From positions 1 through 34,870 of the forward strand of contig JBOGEN010000174.1 in the NCBI GenBank assembly GCA_050743265.1: 34,870 nt of DNA, read 5' to 3'. This DNA comes from JBOGEN01 sp050743265. Its GTDB lineage: Bacteria > Actinomycetota > Actinomycetes > JBOGEN01. Shown in pieces: positions 14,662 through 22,848 of this stretch. A program made the translations under genes and the position numbers. Below the pieces are notes generated by a model that saw only the letters and a list, made by a program, of their open reading frames with translations, ran no database searches and had not been told where the DNA came from. Positions within the stretch are counted from its first letter, which is position 1. The number at the start of each line of letters is the position of its first letter.

Positions 14662-15579
14662 TCAGGTGCCGCCGGCGTCGGCTCGACCGCTGGGCTGCGC
14701 CAGGGACTTCTCGAACCAGTGGTGGGCGTACGGCTCGTCGTTGAACGGGGCGACCTCGGTGTAGCCGGCCGACCGGTACAGGCTGGTCGCCTCGACGAGG
14801 GACCTGTTCGTCTCCAGCCGTACGGTGCGGGCGCCGTGGGCTGCCGCGTGCGCCTCGAGCTCGGCCAGCAGGCGACGCCCGACCCCGAGGCCGCGGGCGG
14901 ACTCGTCCACCCACATGCGCTTGGCCTCGGCCGGTGCGTCGGCGTGGAGCTTGAGCGCGGCACAGCCGATCGGCTCCCCGTGCAGTGACGCGACGAGCAG
15001 CAGGCCGTACGGCAGGCGTAGCTGCTTCTCGTCCGCGGGGAGGCTGCGCGCCGGGTCGAACCCGGTGTCGAACCGGCGGTGCAGCTCGGCGACGTACGCC
15101 GCCACGCAGTGCCGCGCCTGCGGGTCTGCCGGGTCGGTCGGGGTCACCGCGACCGTGCCCGCGGTCAGCAGCCGCTCCACGTCCGCCATCGCGGCCACCA
15201 ACCGGGACCGCTGGGTCGCGCCGAGCGGTGCGAGGAACGAGGTGGCCAGCTCGTCGCTGCGCCGGTCGAGCAGCGCACGCTCCCGCCGGCCCGCCGCGGT
15301 GAGCCGTGCGGTGCGCACCCGCCGGTCGGACGCCTTCGGCCCGACCGTGACGAGCCTCGCGGCCTCGAGGGAGCGCAGCAGGCGGCTCAGGTGTCCCGCG
15401 TCCAGACCGAGCCGGGCCCGAAGCGCCCGGACGTCGCGGCCGTCCGGGCCGATCTCCCAGAGCAGCCGGGCCTCGCCGAGGGAGTGGCGCCTGGCGAGGT
15501 ACCTGTCGTTGAGCGCGCCGACCCGCTCGGTGACCGTCCGGTTGAACCGGCGGACCTGCGAGACCATCACGTCGTCCAT
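14662..15579 (-). CDS. MarR-GNAT fusion protein
   Basis: 305 residues from ATG 15579. Residues 1-140 are a MarR winged-helix regulator: RRFNRTVTERVGAL, LGEARLLWEIG, the HTH VRALRARLGLDAGHLSRLLRSLEAARLV and the wing DRRVRTARLT (quoted in parts). Residues about 155-300 are a GNAT acetyltransferase with CoA motif DESARGLGVGRRLLAELE and NRSLVEATSLYRSAGYTEV. Stand-alone MarR-GNAT fusions are widespread, and substrate and ligand are usually unknown; small-molecule resistance is a common guess. A perfect palindrome abuts the start codon and suggests autoregulation. Confidence 0.9.
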   Translation of the reverse strand: MDDVMVSQVRRFNRTVTERVGALNDRYLARRHSLGEARLLWEIGPDGRDVRALRARLGLDAGHLSRLLRSLEAARLVTVGPKASDRRVRTARLTAAGRRERALLDRRSDELATSFLAPLGATQRSRLVAAMADVERLLTAGTVAVTPTDPADPQARHCVAAYVAELHRRFDTGFDPARSLPADEKQLRLPYGLLLVASLHGEPIGCAALKLHADAPAEAKRMWVDESARGLGVGRRLLAELEAHAAAHGARTVRLETNRSLVEATSLYRSAGYTEVAPFNDEPYAHHWFEKSLAQPSGRADAGGT

Positions 15580-15600
15580 CCTCTGACTGTAGTCAGAGGA
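15579..15600. promoter_or_regulatory. Palindromic operator at the MarR-GNAT start codon
   Basis: Arms TCCTCTGACT (15579-15588) and AGTCAGAGGA (15591-15600) are perfectly complementary around GT. The site covers the ribosome-binding region and touches the ATG. MarR proteins bind such 16-22 bp palindromes, usually to repress themselves. Confidence 0.65.
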
Positions 15601-15981
15601 ATCCGTGCGGCGACGCGGGGTTTCTCTCGGCTCGGTAAAGGTCCTTCTCCTGCAGGCATGACCTGCGAAATCCAGGGCACTACTCACCTCACCACAGTCC
15701 GGGGCCCCGGAGTGCCGCAGCAGGGGGCGGCGCGCCGGGGCCCTTCTGCATGTTCTCGTCATGGTCTGTCCGCATTCCCGGCAGTACGCCCCCACACGGA
15801 GCGCGCAGGGTCGGTGCGCTTTCGCACGTTCGCGAACCATCCGAGTTCCCCGTGCGTGCTTCCCAGAGCAGGCGTGTGCCAAGACTTGGCAAGGCCCGGT
15901 CGGTGAGTCGGCCCTTCCGCGTCAATGGAGGTGTGGAGGTGTCGCGCCCACCGGCCGGCGCCCCAGATGGGGGGAGTCACC
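15601..15981. other. Divergent intergenic region
   Basis: 381 bases separating the minus-strand MarR-GNAT gene and the plus-strand glycosyltransferase; both promoters should lie here. A minus-strand stretch near 15765-15800 reads AYCRECGQTMTR, a zinc-ribbon-like scrap, with no clear gene around it. Confidence 0.4.
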
Positions 15982-17064
15982 GTGCTCCGTGAAAGGGAGG
16001 AGGGTGCCCGGGCCGTCTACCAGCGGGCCCGGGAGTCACACCGGGCACAGCGCTGGACCGAGGCCGCCCGCGGGTACGAGGCCGCGCTTGCCGGAGGGGA
16101 CGGGCCGCCGACCTGGTACCTCAACCTCGGCCGCGTCCGGGAGAGGGCGGGTCGGACGCGCGCAGCGGCCAGGGCGTACGAGGCCGCCCTCGATCGTGAC
16201 CCCGCCTCCACGGCGCTCGACCGCCACCTGCTCGCGCAGAGCACGAAGCGCTTCCCCGCGCGCCGTGCGATGGCGCGCTTCGTCGCCGAGCACCTGGACG
16301 AGATCCAGAGGCGCGCGCGGGAGACGCCCCGGGCCGGGGAAGCCCCGGACTCGGCGGTGGACGGGGTCCCGCCGCGTATCTGGGTGTACTGGGCGCAGGG
16401 CATGGACGCCGCGCCCGAGGTCGTCCGGCTCTGCCACGACCAGCTCAAGCGCTTCCACGAGTCGGACGAGCTGGTCGTGCTGGACGACGCGTGCGAGCGC
16501 CAGCTCACCCGCATCCCGGACGAGATCCGGGACAAGACCGGGGACAACCTCACGCGCCACTCCGACCTCGTCCGGCTGGAGGTGCTGTCCCGGTACGGCG
16601 GCATCTGGCTCGACGCGACCTGCCTCGTGCGCACCCGGGTTCCCGCGGTGATGTCCAACCTCGGGACCGCCGGCTTCTTCGCGTTCACGTACCGCACGGG
16701 ACGCCTGTCGAGCTGGTGCCTGGCGAGCCGGCGGCGCCACGACGTCGTCACGATGATGCGCGAGGCCGAGCACGTGTTCTGGGAGCGCAACGACAAGGCC
16801 ATCGACTACTACGACCTGCACCACATGTTCGAGGCCCTCTGTCACCTCGACCCCCAGTTCCGCGCCCACTGGACGGGGACGCCGCGGCTGAGCGTCGCCC
16901 CGCCGAACGCATTCCGGCGGGCCATGTGGGAGCCGTACGAGCCGCGGCGGTTCCGCCAGCTGCTCGACTCGTCCTTCGTGCACAAGCTGACCTACAAGTA
17001 CGACGACTCCCAGGTCGGCGAGGACACCATGCTGGGCCGGCTGCTCGAGCGCGGCCCGCACTGA
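15982..17064 (+). CDS. TPR plus capsular-polysaccharide-type glycosyltransferase
   Basis: 360 residues from GTG 15982, six bases after GGGGGGAG. An in-frame ATG at 15967 is less well spaced. Residues about 8-85 form two TPR-like helix pairs (ARAVYQRARESHRAQRWTEA, YLNLGRVRERAGRTRAAARA). Residues about 120-350 match the Caps_synth/GT32-like fold: IWVYWAQGMDAAPEVVRLC, HSDLVRLEVLSRYGGIWLDA with TCL after it, and later FFAFTYR and VGEDTM. YGGIWLDAT is the family's nucleotide-sugar/metal site. It probably adds a sugar to a surface polymer from the cytoplasm. No capsule cluster, transporter or other sugar enzyme surrounds it, so the acceptor cannot be inferred. Confidence 0.82.
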   Translation: MLREREEGARAVYQRARESHRAQRWTEAARGYEAALAGGDGPPTWYLNLGRVRERAGRTRAAARAYEAALDRDPASTALDRHLLAQSTKRFPARRAMARFVAEHLDEIQRRARETPRAGEAPDSAVDGVPPRIWVYWAQGMDAAPEVVRLCHDQLKRFHESDELVVLDDACERQLTRIPDEIRDKTGDNLTRHSDLVRLEVLSRYGGIWLDATCLVRTRVPAVMSNLGTAGFFAFTYRTGRLSSWCLASRRRHDVVTMMREAEHVFWERNDKAIDYYDLHHMFEALCHLDPQFRAHWTGTPRLSVAPPNAFRRAMWEPYEPRRFRQLLDSSFVHKLTYKYDDSQVGEDTMLGRLLERGPH

Positions 17065-17082
17065 CGCGGCCGGTCGCGCCGG

Positions 17083-17427
17083 CTACTCGGCGCCCAGGCG
17101 GTGGCGCCTGCGGGCCAGCACCGCGTACACCTGCCGGTCGTCCACGTGGACGTCGTGGAGCGCGTCGCGCAGCCGGGCCAACCCACGGTCGGTCAGCCTC
17201 TCCGCGTGCCCGGGTACGACGCCGAGCTCCGCGACCACGCCCGGGGTGCCCTCGTCGTACGCGAACGAGGTGACGACCGCCGCGCGCTCGTCCGCCGGCA
17301 GGGACGCGAGGGCCCGCTCCAGTCGCTCCATCAGCTCGGCGTCCGGCACGCCCGGGTCAGGGTCGCCGGCCTCGGCGACGACCTCGGGCGGCAGCGGCCG
17401 GCATCGCGGCGGTCGGTGCTGGCTCAC
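17083..17427 (-). CDS. Small sigma-region-4-like DNA-binding protein
   Basis: 114 residues from GTG 17427; AGGAG lies about 14 bases upstream. Residues about 35-95 (LMERLERALASLPADERAAV, VTSFAYDEGTPGVVAELGVV, AERLTDRGLARLRDAL) resemble ECF sigma region 4: a helix with LP-x-x-ER, then a helix-turn-helix. No region 2 is present, so it is not a complete sigma factor. It could be an orphan region-4 regulator or a sigma-like remnant. It ends convergently 18 bases from the glycosyltransferase gene. A longer frame from 17553 reads through hairpin DNA and is rejected. Confidence 0.6.
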   Translation of the reverse strand: MSQHRPPRCRPLPPEVVAEAGDPDPGVPDAELMERLERALASLPADERAAVVTSFAYDEGTPGVVAELGVVPGHAERLTDRGLARLRDALHDVHVDDRQVYAVLARRRHRLGAE

Positions 17428-17487
17428 GGGCTTCTCGGCTCCTGGGACGTCGGACGGTGGCCTCGGGCAGGCCTCGACCGTGATGGT

Positions 17488-17520
17488 GACGGGCGGCCAC
17501 CACGAGGGTGGCCACCCGTC
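17488..17520. promoter_or_regulatory. Strong hairpin in the 17.4-17.75 kb spacer
   Basis: GACGGG-c-GGCCACC (17488-17501) pairs with GGTGGCC-a-CCCGTC (17507-17520): 13 base pairs with one C/A mismatch and loop ACGAG. It lies between the divergent sigma-4-like and GNAT genes, in the leader of one of them. Confidence 0.5.
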
Positions 17521-17554
17521 AGCGCCGACCCGCATGGTCGCCTCACGGCGCACG

Positions 17555-17575
17555 GTCGCTCGTAGCGACTTTTTT
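17555..17575 (+). terminator. Intrinsic terminator or attenuator before the GNAT gene
   Basis: GTCGCT-cgt-AGCGAC followed directly by six T, a classic rho-independent form rare in this GC-rich window. It reads on the plus strand, 175 bases before the GNAT start and 490 bases after the last plus-strand gene. A second hairpin (GGGGGCC 17582-17588 with GGCCCCC 17604-17610) follows. Confidence 0.55.
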
Positions 17576-17750
17576 GGGTCCGGGGGCCATTGGACGGGCC
17601 GACGGCCCCCAGGGTAGCCCGCAGATGGGCATGGTCCCCAGCCGTACGGCCCAAGATGGGCAGCCCGCTACCCATGTGGCGGAGGCCCTCGGCGGCGAGG
17701 CTGCAGGTCAACGGAGTGGAGCACCACCAGGCCGAGCCGAGGAGGCCATC

Positions 17751-18413
17751 GTGACCAGCACCAGCGACCGCACCGTCATCGAGCTGGACGCCGCGCGTGC
17801 GGCTCGGAGCAGCCCAGCCGTCCGTCCGGCGACCTGGCCCGAGCTCCCCAAGCTCGCCACCGCGCTGGCCCGGGCGTTCCAGGACGACCCCGTGCTGGCC
17901 TGGATCGTTCCCGACCCCGACGGCCGACGGAGGGTGCTGCCGGAGTTCTTCGGCCTCGTCGCGGACACGCTCCAGCCGTACGGGCGGGTCTACCGGGACG
18001 GGCTGGGGAGCGCAGGGGCGCTGTGGGTGCCGCCCGGCCGGCCGGTGGTGCAGGAGGACCAGGCCGGGGCGTTCGCCGCCCGGGCTGCGGACATCATCGG
18101 CCCGGACGCCGAGCGGGGCGCCGCGATCAGCGAGGTGATCGACGCGCACCACCCGAACCAGCCGCACGCGTACCTGTGGTACCTCGGCGTCGCCCCGGAG
18201 GCGCGCAACCGTGGCCTCGGCGCGAACATGCTCGCGCCGATGCTCGCGCGCTGCGACCGGGACGGTACGCCCGCGTACCTCGAGGCCACCAGCGTCCGCA
18301 GCCGGGCCTTCTACCAGCGGCACGGCTTCGCCGTCGTGGACGCGCTCTCGGTACCCGGGGGCCCGCCGGTGTGGCCGATGTGGCGCGAGCCCGCCAGGTC
18401 GCCGGCGCCCTAA
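17751..18413 (+). CDS. GNAT-family N-acetyltransferase
   Basis: 220 residues from GTG 17751, preceded by GGAGG at 17740-17744. The fold is recognisable: WPELPKLATALARAFQDDPVLAWIVPDPDGR (quoted part: LARAFQDDPVLAWIVPDP) at the start, and acetyl-CoA motif A at YLWYLGVAPEARNRGLGANM, with the R-N-R-G-L-G pyrophosphate loop. ATSVRSRAFYQRHGFAVV closes the domain. This subtype, with the FxxDPxxxWxxPD start, is common in actinobacteria; substrates are mostly unknown, and some members acetylate antibiotics or polyamines. The upstream hairpins and T-run could attenuate its transcription. Confidence 0.88.
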   Translation: MTSTSDRTVIELDAARAARSSPAVRPATWPELPKLATALARAFQDDPVLAWIVPDPDGRRRVLPEFFGLVADTLQPYGRVYRDGLGSAGALWVPPGRPVVQEDQAGAFAARAADIIGPDAERGAAISEVIDAHHPNQPHAYLWYLGVAPEARNRGLGANMLAPMLARCDRDGTPAYLEATSVRSRAFYQRHGFAVVDALSVPGGPPVWPMWREPARSPAP

Positions 18414-18482
18414 CCACTGGATGAGGCCTGCGACGCCGCCGAATACCCTGGCGTGACCACCCGAGACGACCGGGAGCACCCG

Positions 18483-19337
18483 ATGCAGCTCATGCGAGTC
18501 GGCGCCGCAGGTGCCGAGCAGCCTGCCGTGCGCGACGAGGACGGCACCCTGTACGACCTCCGCCCGCTGACCGACGACATCACCGGCGCCTTCCTCGCGG
18601 CCGACGGCCCGGCCCGTGCGCGGGACGCCCTGCAGGCACGAGCGCTGCCGCGGATCGAGGGGGCCGAGTCGCTGCGCATCGGTGCCCCCGTGTCCCGGCC
18701 CAGTGCGGTGCCGTGCATCGGTTTGAACTACGCCGCACACGCCGCCGAGTCCGGGGTGGCCACGCCCGAGACGCCGGTGCTGTTCTTCAAGCACCCCAAC
18801 ACCGTCGTCGGGCCGTACGACGACGTGGTGATCCCGCGCGGGGGCGAGCGCATGGACTGGGAGGTCGAGCTCGCCGTCGTCATCGGCCGCCCGGCGCGCT
18901 ACCTCGACTCGCCGGACGACGCGTTCGCGCACATCGCCGGCTACACGATCGCCAACGACGTGTCCGAGCGCGCCTTCCAGATGGAGCACGGTGGGCAGTG
19001 GGGCAAGGGCAAGTGCTGCGAGACGTTCAACCCCCTGGGCCCGTGGCTCGTCCCCACCGACGAGGTGCCCGACGTGCAGAAGCTGGGCCTGCGCTCGTTC
19101 GTCAACGGTGAACCGCGGCAGGAGTCGGCGACCTCGGACATGATCTTCTCGGCCGCGTACCTCGTCTGGCACCTGTCCCAGTTCCTCGTGCTCGAGCCCG
19201 GCGACGTCGTCAACACCGGGACGCCCGAGGGCGTCGCCCTGTCCGGCCGGTTCCCGTACCTCACGGCGGGCGACGTCATGGAGCTGGAGATCGACGGTCT
19301 CGGCAAGCAGCGGCAGACCCTCGTTCATGCTGCGTAG
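18483..19337 (+). CDS. Fumarylacetoacetate hydrolase family protein
   Basis: 284 residues from ATG 18483, with CGGGAG upstream. An N-terminal beta cap (1-70) is followed by the FAH fold: CIGLNYAAHAAESG, PVLFFKHPNTVVGP, the metal site MDWEVELAVVIGR, YTIANDVSERAFQ, and the end motif VVNTGTPEGVALSG. FAH enzymes break C-C bonds of beta-diketo acids or isomerise or decarboxylate catechol-pathway acids. The closest styles are ureidoglycolate lyase-like and 2,4-diketo-3-deoxy-L-fuconate hydrolases. The latter would link it to the fuconate dehydratase 14 kb away (inference). It stands alone between GNAT and adenosyltransferase genes. Confidence 0.88.
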   Translation: MQLMRVGAAGAEQPAVRDEDGTLYDLRPLTDDITGAFLAADGPARARDALQARALPRIEGAESLRIGAPVSRPSAVPCIGLNYAAHAAESGVATPETPVLFFKHPNTVVGPYDDVVIPRGGERMDWEVELAVVIGRPARYLDSPDDAFAHIAGYTIANDVSERAFQMEHGGQWGKGKCCETFNPLGPWLVPTDEVPDVQKLGLRSFVNGEPRQESATSDMIFSAAYLVWHLSQFLVLEPGDVVNTGTPEGVALSGRFPYLTAGDVMELEIDGLGKQRQTLVHAA

Positions 19338-19428
19338 CCGTACGTGCCCGACGCGCTGGCGCCCGATCAGCGGGTAGGGCCTCGGCGTGGCCCCCTGCCG
19401 GGGTCGGGGCCGAGCGCCACCCGGGTCG

Positions 19429-20079
19429 TCAGCCCACCGACTCCTGCGAGGCGGCCCGCCCGGTGTCGGCGCCCTCGCCGTCTGCCGTGCCGTCGTCGTC
19501 TGCCGTGCCCTCTGACGGCGTGTCGGCCTCGGCCGCAGACAGCCCGGGATGCCACACCATGTCGCCGTGCTCGGCGTTGGCCGTACGGGCGAGCGCGACG
19601 AGCAGGTCGGAGAGCACGCCCAGGTACTCGGCGGCGAGTGGGTTCATCCCGTCCCCGTGCCGGTGGCATGCCGTCCAGGCGTACCGCTCGGCGAGCAGCA
19701 CGGCGGTGTGTGCCTTGTGGATCAGCGCGCCGGCCACGGTGCCCCCCGGGATCACGCGCTCAGGCAGCTCCGGGAGGTCCTGGAGGTAGTAGTCGACGAG
19801 GCGCTGCCCGCGGTCGAGGTACGCACGGTCGATGCGCACCTGCCCGTCGGCCTCGTCCGCGCGCACGGGGGTGTGCAGGTCGGCCACCACGTCGAGCAGG
19901 TCGTTGAGGATCCCGCCGAACACGTGGATCGCCTGGTGGGGCAGTGAGCCGCCCAACGAGAGCGCGACGCCCACGCTCGCTGCAGCGTCCTCGCAGTGGG
20001 CGACCGCGATCACGCGCGCGTCGTCCTTGGTCACGGTGGTGCCGTCGCCGAGCGTCGTCGAGCCGTCGTGCCCTGCCAT
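19429..20079 (-). CDS. PduO-type ATP:cob(I)alamin adenosyltransferase
   Basis: 216 residues from ATG 20079, with GGAGG eight bases upstream. The family's order is clear: GDGTTVTKDDARVIAVAHCEDAAASVGVAL (N-terminal ATP/cobalamin loop; quoted part TTVTKDDARVIAVAHCEDA), ILNDLLDVVADLHTPV, VIPGGTVAGALIHKAHTAVLLAER, and NPLAAEYLGVLSDLLVALART. The trimeric enzyme adds the adenosyl group of ATP to cob(I)alamin for B12-dependent mutases or diol dehydratases. The C-terminal 35 residues are an acidic Asp/Glu/Gly/Ala tail, not part of the fold. No other B12 gene is visible nearby. Confidence 0.88.
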   Translation of the reverse strand: MAGHDGSTTLGDGTTVTKDDARVIAVAHCEDAAASVGVALSLGGSLPHQAIHVFGGILNDLLDVVADLHTPVRADEADGQVRIDRAYLDRGQRLVDYYLQDLPELPERVIPGGTVAGALIHKAHTAVLLAERYAWTACHRHGDGMNPLAAEYLGVLSDLLVALARTANAEHGDMVWHPGLSAAEADTPSEGTADDDGTADGEGADTGRAASQESVG

Positions 20080-20250
20080 GCCTGCCTCCGGGGTGCGCGG
20101 TACCGGTTGCGGTTCGTCGTCCCCCGTACCGCGATGTCGTCCCCCGTACGGCGGTGCAGCATTCGCGGCAGGTGGCCTCGATTCGCGGCCGAAAGCTCAG
20201 AGGTCTCTGGACCGCGACGGGCTGAGTGCCGGTTGGGGCAGACGCCCGGC

Positions 20251-20613
20251 CTAGGAGGCCGCCTGCTCGTCGCGCTGTGCGCGGACCTCGTCCATGTCGA
20301 GCTCGCGGACGCCCTCGATGACCTGCTCGAGGGCGGGGCCGGGAAGCGCGCCCGGCTGGGCGAAGACGAGGACGCCTTCGCGGAACGCCATCAGCGTCGG
20401 GATCGAGCGGATGTTGGCCTGCGCGGCCAGCTCAGGCTCCGCCTCGGTGTCGACCTTGGCGAAGACGATGTCCTCGTGCTGCTCTGCCGCCCCCTCGTAG
20501 ACCGGCGCGAACGCGCGGCACGGCCCGCACCACGAGGCCCAGAAGTCGACGAGCACGATGTCGTTCTCGGTCACGGTCTTCTCGAACGTGGCCAGGGTCA
20601 CGTCGGTCGTCAC
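20251..20613 (-). CDS. trxA: Thioredoxin
   Basis: 120 residues from GTG 20613, with GAAGGAGG seven bases upstream. The thioredoxin fold is complete: VLVDFWASWCGPCRAFAPVYE with the WCGPC redox site, FAKVDTEAEPELAAQANI, the cis-Pro motif RSIPTLMAFREG, and a C-terminal helix. It reduces protein disulfides or persulfides in the cytoplasm. Its promoter contains a CsoR-type palindrome, which is unusual for a housekeeping thioredoxin and suggests copper- or persulfide-responsive control. It is transcribed alone; the beta-propeller gene upstream is closed off by a hairpin. Confidence 0.95.
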   Translation of the reverse strand: MTTDVTLATFEKTVTENDIVLVDFWASWCGPCRAFAPVYEGAAEQHEDIVFAKVDTEAEPELAAQANIRSIPTLMAFREGVLVFAQPGALPGPALEQVIEGVRELDMDEVRAQRDEQAAS

Positions 20614-20633
20614 GAGTGAACCTCCTTCACACG

Positions 20634-20652
20634 TATACCCACAGGGGGTATA
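20634..20652. promoter_or_regulatory. CsoR/CstR-type operator in the thioredoxin promoter
   Basis: TATACCC-ACAGG-GGGTATA, a perfect 7-bp inverted repeat around 5 bases, starts 21 bases before the GTG. It matches the TACCC-N-GGGTA core known for CsoR-family repressors (copper CsoR, persulfide CstR). The repeat itself could serve as -10 (TATACC). Confidence 0.65.
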
Positions 20653-20663
20653 ACGTGCGGACG

Positions 20664-20697
20664 GCGGCAGTATTCCGGGTGTACCCGGGACTGCCGC
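20664..20697 (-). terminator. Terminator hairpin after the beta-propeller gene
   Basis: GCGGCAGT-att-CCGGGT pairs with ACCCGG-g-ACTGCCGC around GT. The stem is long and GC-rich, 37 bases after the beta-propeller stop and just upstream of the thioredoxin operator, so it separates the two transcription units. Confidence 0.6.
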
Positions 20698-20733
20698 GCG
20701 CACGCGCCTGCGCGAGGACGTCCTCGGGAGTCT

Positions 20734-22848
20734 TCAGGCGAGCGAGACCCGGCCGGTCTCGGCGAGGGTGTCGGCGTCGACGAGGACGGCCGAGGCCGGG
20801 CCGACGAGCGCGATCTGGCCACCGACCGGGATCGCCCGGAGGACCTGGGTGCCCTGGCCGAGCCACGCGAGCGTCTCGAGCGCCCCGTGCTCACCCACGC
20901 GTACGGCAACCACGCCTCCCATGGCCGGGCGCGCCACACTCGGCTCGTCGGAGAGCTCGGCCGAGCCCCACGTGCTCCAGGTCTCGACCGGCACGAGGGC
21001 CAGCCGCTGCTCCGGCAGGTAGGTGAACGCCCGCGAGTCGTCCATCACCGGGCTCCAGCCCTGCCCCAGGTCGACCGCGTCCGTACGGCGCGGGTCGTCG
21101 AGGTCGGACAGGTCGAACGAGGACACCTGAAGCCCGGTCACCTGGCCCTGCGCCGTCGCGTCCTGGCCGACGCCGAGCAGCAGCCCGTCACCCGCCGGGT
21201 GCAGGTACGCGGAGAACCCCGGGATCTTCAGCTCTCCCCGGACGCGCGGGTGACGCGGGTCGGAGAGGTCCACGGTGTAGAGCGGGTCGGTCTGGCGGAA
21301 GGTGACCACGGTCGCGAGGTCACCGAACCAGCGCACCGACCGGATCGACTCGCCGGGCCCCAGCCCGCCGACCCGGCCGATCCGCACGAGCCGGTCACCG
21401 CGCTCGTCGAGCACGACGACCTGGTTGTCCATGCCGGACGGGGAGCCGCTCACGCCGCTGCGGGTGGTCGCCACCCGGAGCAGGCCCTCGTGCTCGGACA
21501 TGGCCCAGCGTCCGAGCAGCGACCCGTCGACCCGTCCGGACGCGACGTAGGCCGCCGGGCCGCCGCCGGTCAGGTCGAAGGCGTGCAGCGCGGTCGAGGG
21601 GCGGGCGATGCGGGGCGCGATGCTGCGGCCCGTGCTGTCCACCGCGACGTCGCCGCCTGTGCCGTCGATGCCAGCGACGCCACCGCCGCCGCCGGCGCTG
21701 TCCGTCACGACGTCGCCCCCGAGCGGGATCGGACCAGGGGACTGACCCCAGGCTCCGGTCGTGACGTAGAGGCGCGAGGCCGTCGCGTACACGTGGTCGG
21801 TCGACGAGGTCACCGCGGTGGCCGGCATCGCCTGGAGCCCCTGGGCCGGGTCGAGCGTGACGACCGAGACCGTGCCGAGACCGGCGACGCGACCCGGGTG
21901 GTGCACGTCTCCGCAGCGCACCAGTGTCTCGTCGCGGACGGTGCGCCCGTCAGCGTCCCGGACGACGACGCCGGGCAGCAGGTCCTCGGCCGTGAGTCCC
22001 CGGACCGCGCGGCGGTTGTACGCGAGCGCGTCCTTCTTGGCCGTGCCGGGCGCCGTCGCGTACCGCAGCGGCAGGGCAGGAGTCGAGGACAGCACGAGCC
22101 GGACGACCCCGCCGTGCTCGCGCGCGGTCACGTAGGCGCCGTCCATGTCGGCCGTGGACAGCACCTGCGGGTCCGCCGGGTCGGAGAGGTCCACGAGCGT
22201 CACCCGGGCGGTGGTGAGGGGCCTCGGCAGCGGCACGACGTCGACGTGCGAGGGGGGTACGGGGTCGTCGTGGGTGGAGCCGCTGCCGAGGAGCAGCGCA
22301 CGGTTTCCGACGAGCAGCAGCTCGTTCACATGCCCGCCGGGAAGGCTCAGCCGCCCGACCGGCCCGTCGGCGCCTTTGGCGGTGTCGACGACGCGGAGCG
22401 CGCCGCCGGTCACCGTGACGAGGTGCCGCCCGTCTGTCTTGACCAGGTCGGGCTCGTCGACGCCGGCCTCCTGGACGTTCGTCCCTGTCGCGCCGACACC
22501 GACCGCGGGGCCGGTCGACGCCTCTTCCTCGCCGGGCGCGGCCATGGTGTCGCTCCGGGGCGCCGACTGGACGGCAGCGCTCCCCTCCTGCGCCGCCGCT
22601 GCGCCGCTCGACCGTGCGACGGCGCCCCCCGGGTTCAGCCCGTACGCGGTCACCTGCGGCAGGGCCGCGTCCCTCGCGTACCGCTCGAGCTCGGGGCAGC
22701 CGGAGAACCGCTGGAGCCCCGACGCCTCGGCCGTACTGCCGCCGCCGGGCAGGCCCGCGACGACACCCGAGATCCCGAGGGCAGCGGCGCAGACGCTCGC
22801 GACCGTCGCCACACGCCACTGGCTGCGGTACTCGCCCGCGGTCTGCAT
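20734..22848 (-). CDS. Membrane-anchored beta-propeller protein (PF09826)
   Basis: 704 residues from ATG 22848. One N-terminal membrane helix (VATVASVCAAALGISGVVAG) is followed by a low-complexity stretch and the family signature TNVQEAGVDEPDLVKTDG at about 125-142. Repeated propeller blades follow, e.g. VTLVDLSDPADPQVLST, LYTVDLSDPRHPRVRGELKI (20 residues quoted) and SFDLSDLDDPRRTDAV. Secreted beta-propeller proteins of this family occur in actinobacteria and archaea; their binding partners are unknown. The short-linker AGGGGGVAGIDGTGG at about 390 is a Gly-rich insert. No partner gene is nearby. Confidence 0.87.
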   Translation of the reverse strand: MQTAGEYRSQWRVATVASVCAAALGISGVVAGLPGGGSTAEASGLQRFSGCPELERYARDAALPQVTAYGLNPGGAVARSSGAAAAQEGSAAVQSAPRSDTMAAPGEEEASTGPAVGVGATGTNVQEAGVDEPDLVKTDGRHLVTVTGGALRVVDTAKGADGPVGRLSLPGGHVNELLLVGNRALLLGSGSTHDDPVPPSHVDVVPLPRPLTTARVTLVDLSDPADPQVLSTADMDGAYVTAREHGGVVRLVLSSTPALPLRYATAPGTAKKDALAYNRRAVRGLTAEDLLPGVVVRDADGRTVRDETLVRCGDVHHPGRVAGLGTVSVVTLDPAQGLQAMPATAVTSSTDHVYATASRLYVTTGAWGQSPGPIPLGGDVVTDSAGGGGGVAGIDGTGGDVAVDSTGRSIAPRIARPSTALHAFDLTGGGPAAYVASGRVDGSLLGRWAMSEHEGLLRVATTRSGVSGSPSGMDNQVVVLDERGDRLVRIGRVGGLGPGESIRSVRWFGDLATVVTFRQTDPLYTVDLSDPRHPRVRGELKIPGFSAYLHPAGDGLLLGVGQDATAQGQVTGLQVSSFDLSDLDDPRRTDAVDLGQGWSPVMDDSRAFTYLPEQRLALVPVETWSTWGSAELSDEPSVARPAMGGVVAVRVGEHGALETLAWLGQGTQVLRAIPVGGQIALVGPASAVLVDADTLAETGRVSLA

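Larger units (their letters stand above)
17428..17750. other. Intergenic spacer with hairpins
   Basis: Holds the two hairpins and the T-run listed separately, and must hold the promoters of two divergent genes. No additional gene is supported. Confidence 0.5.

Noticed and set aside
17424..19328. 634-codon minus frame
   Set aside because: Mirror of the GNAT and FAH genes, both of which have clear motifs and ribosome sites on the plus strand.
20115..20150. Repeated GTCGTCCCCCGTAC upstream of the thioredoxin end
   Set aside because: Only two short copies about 20 bases apart, no palindrome and no gene context; too little to call a regulatory site.
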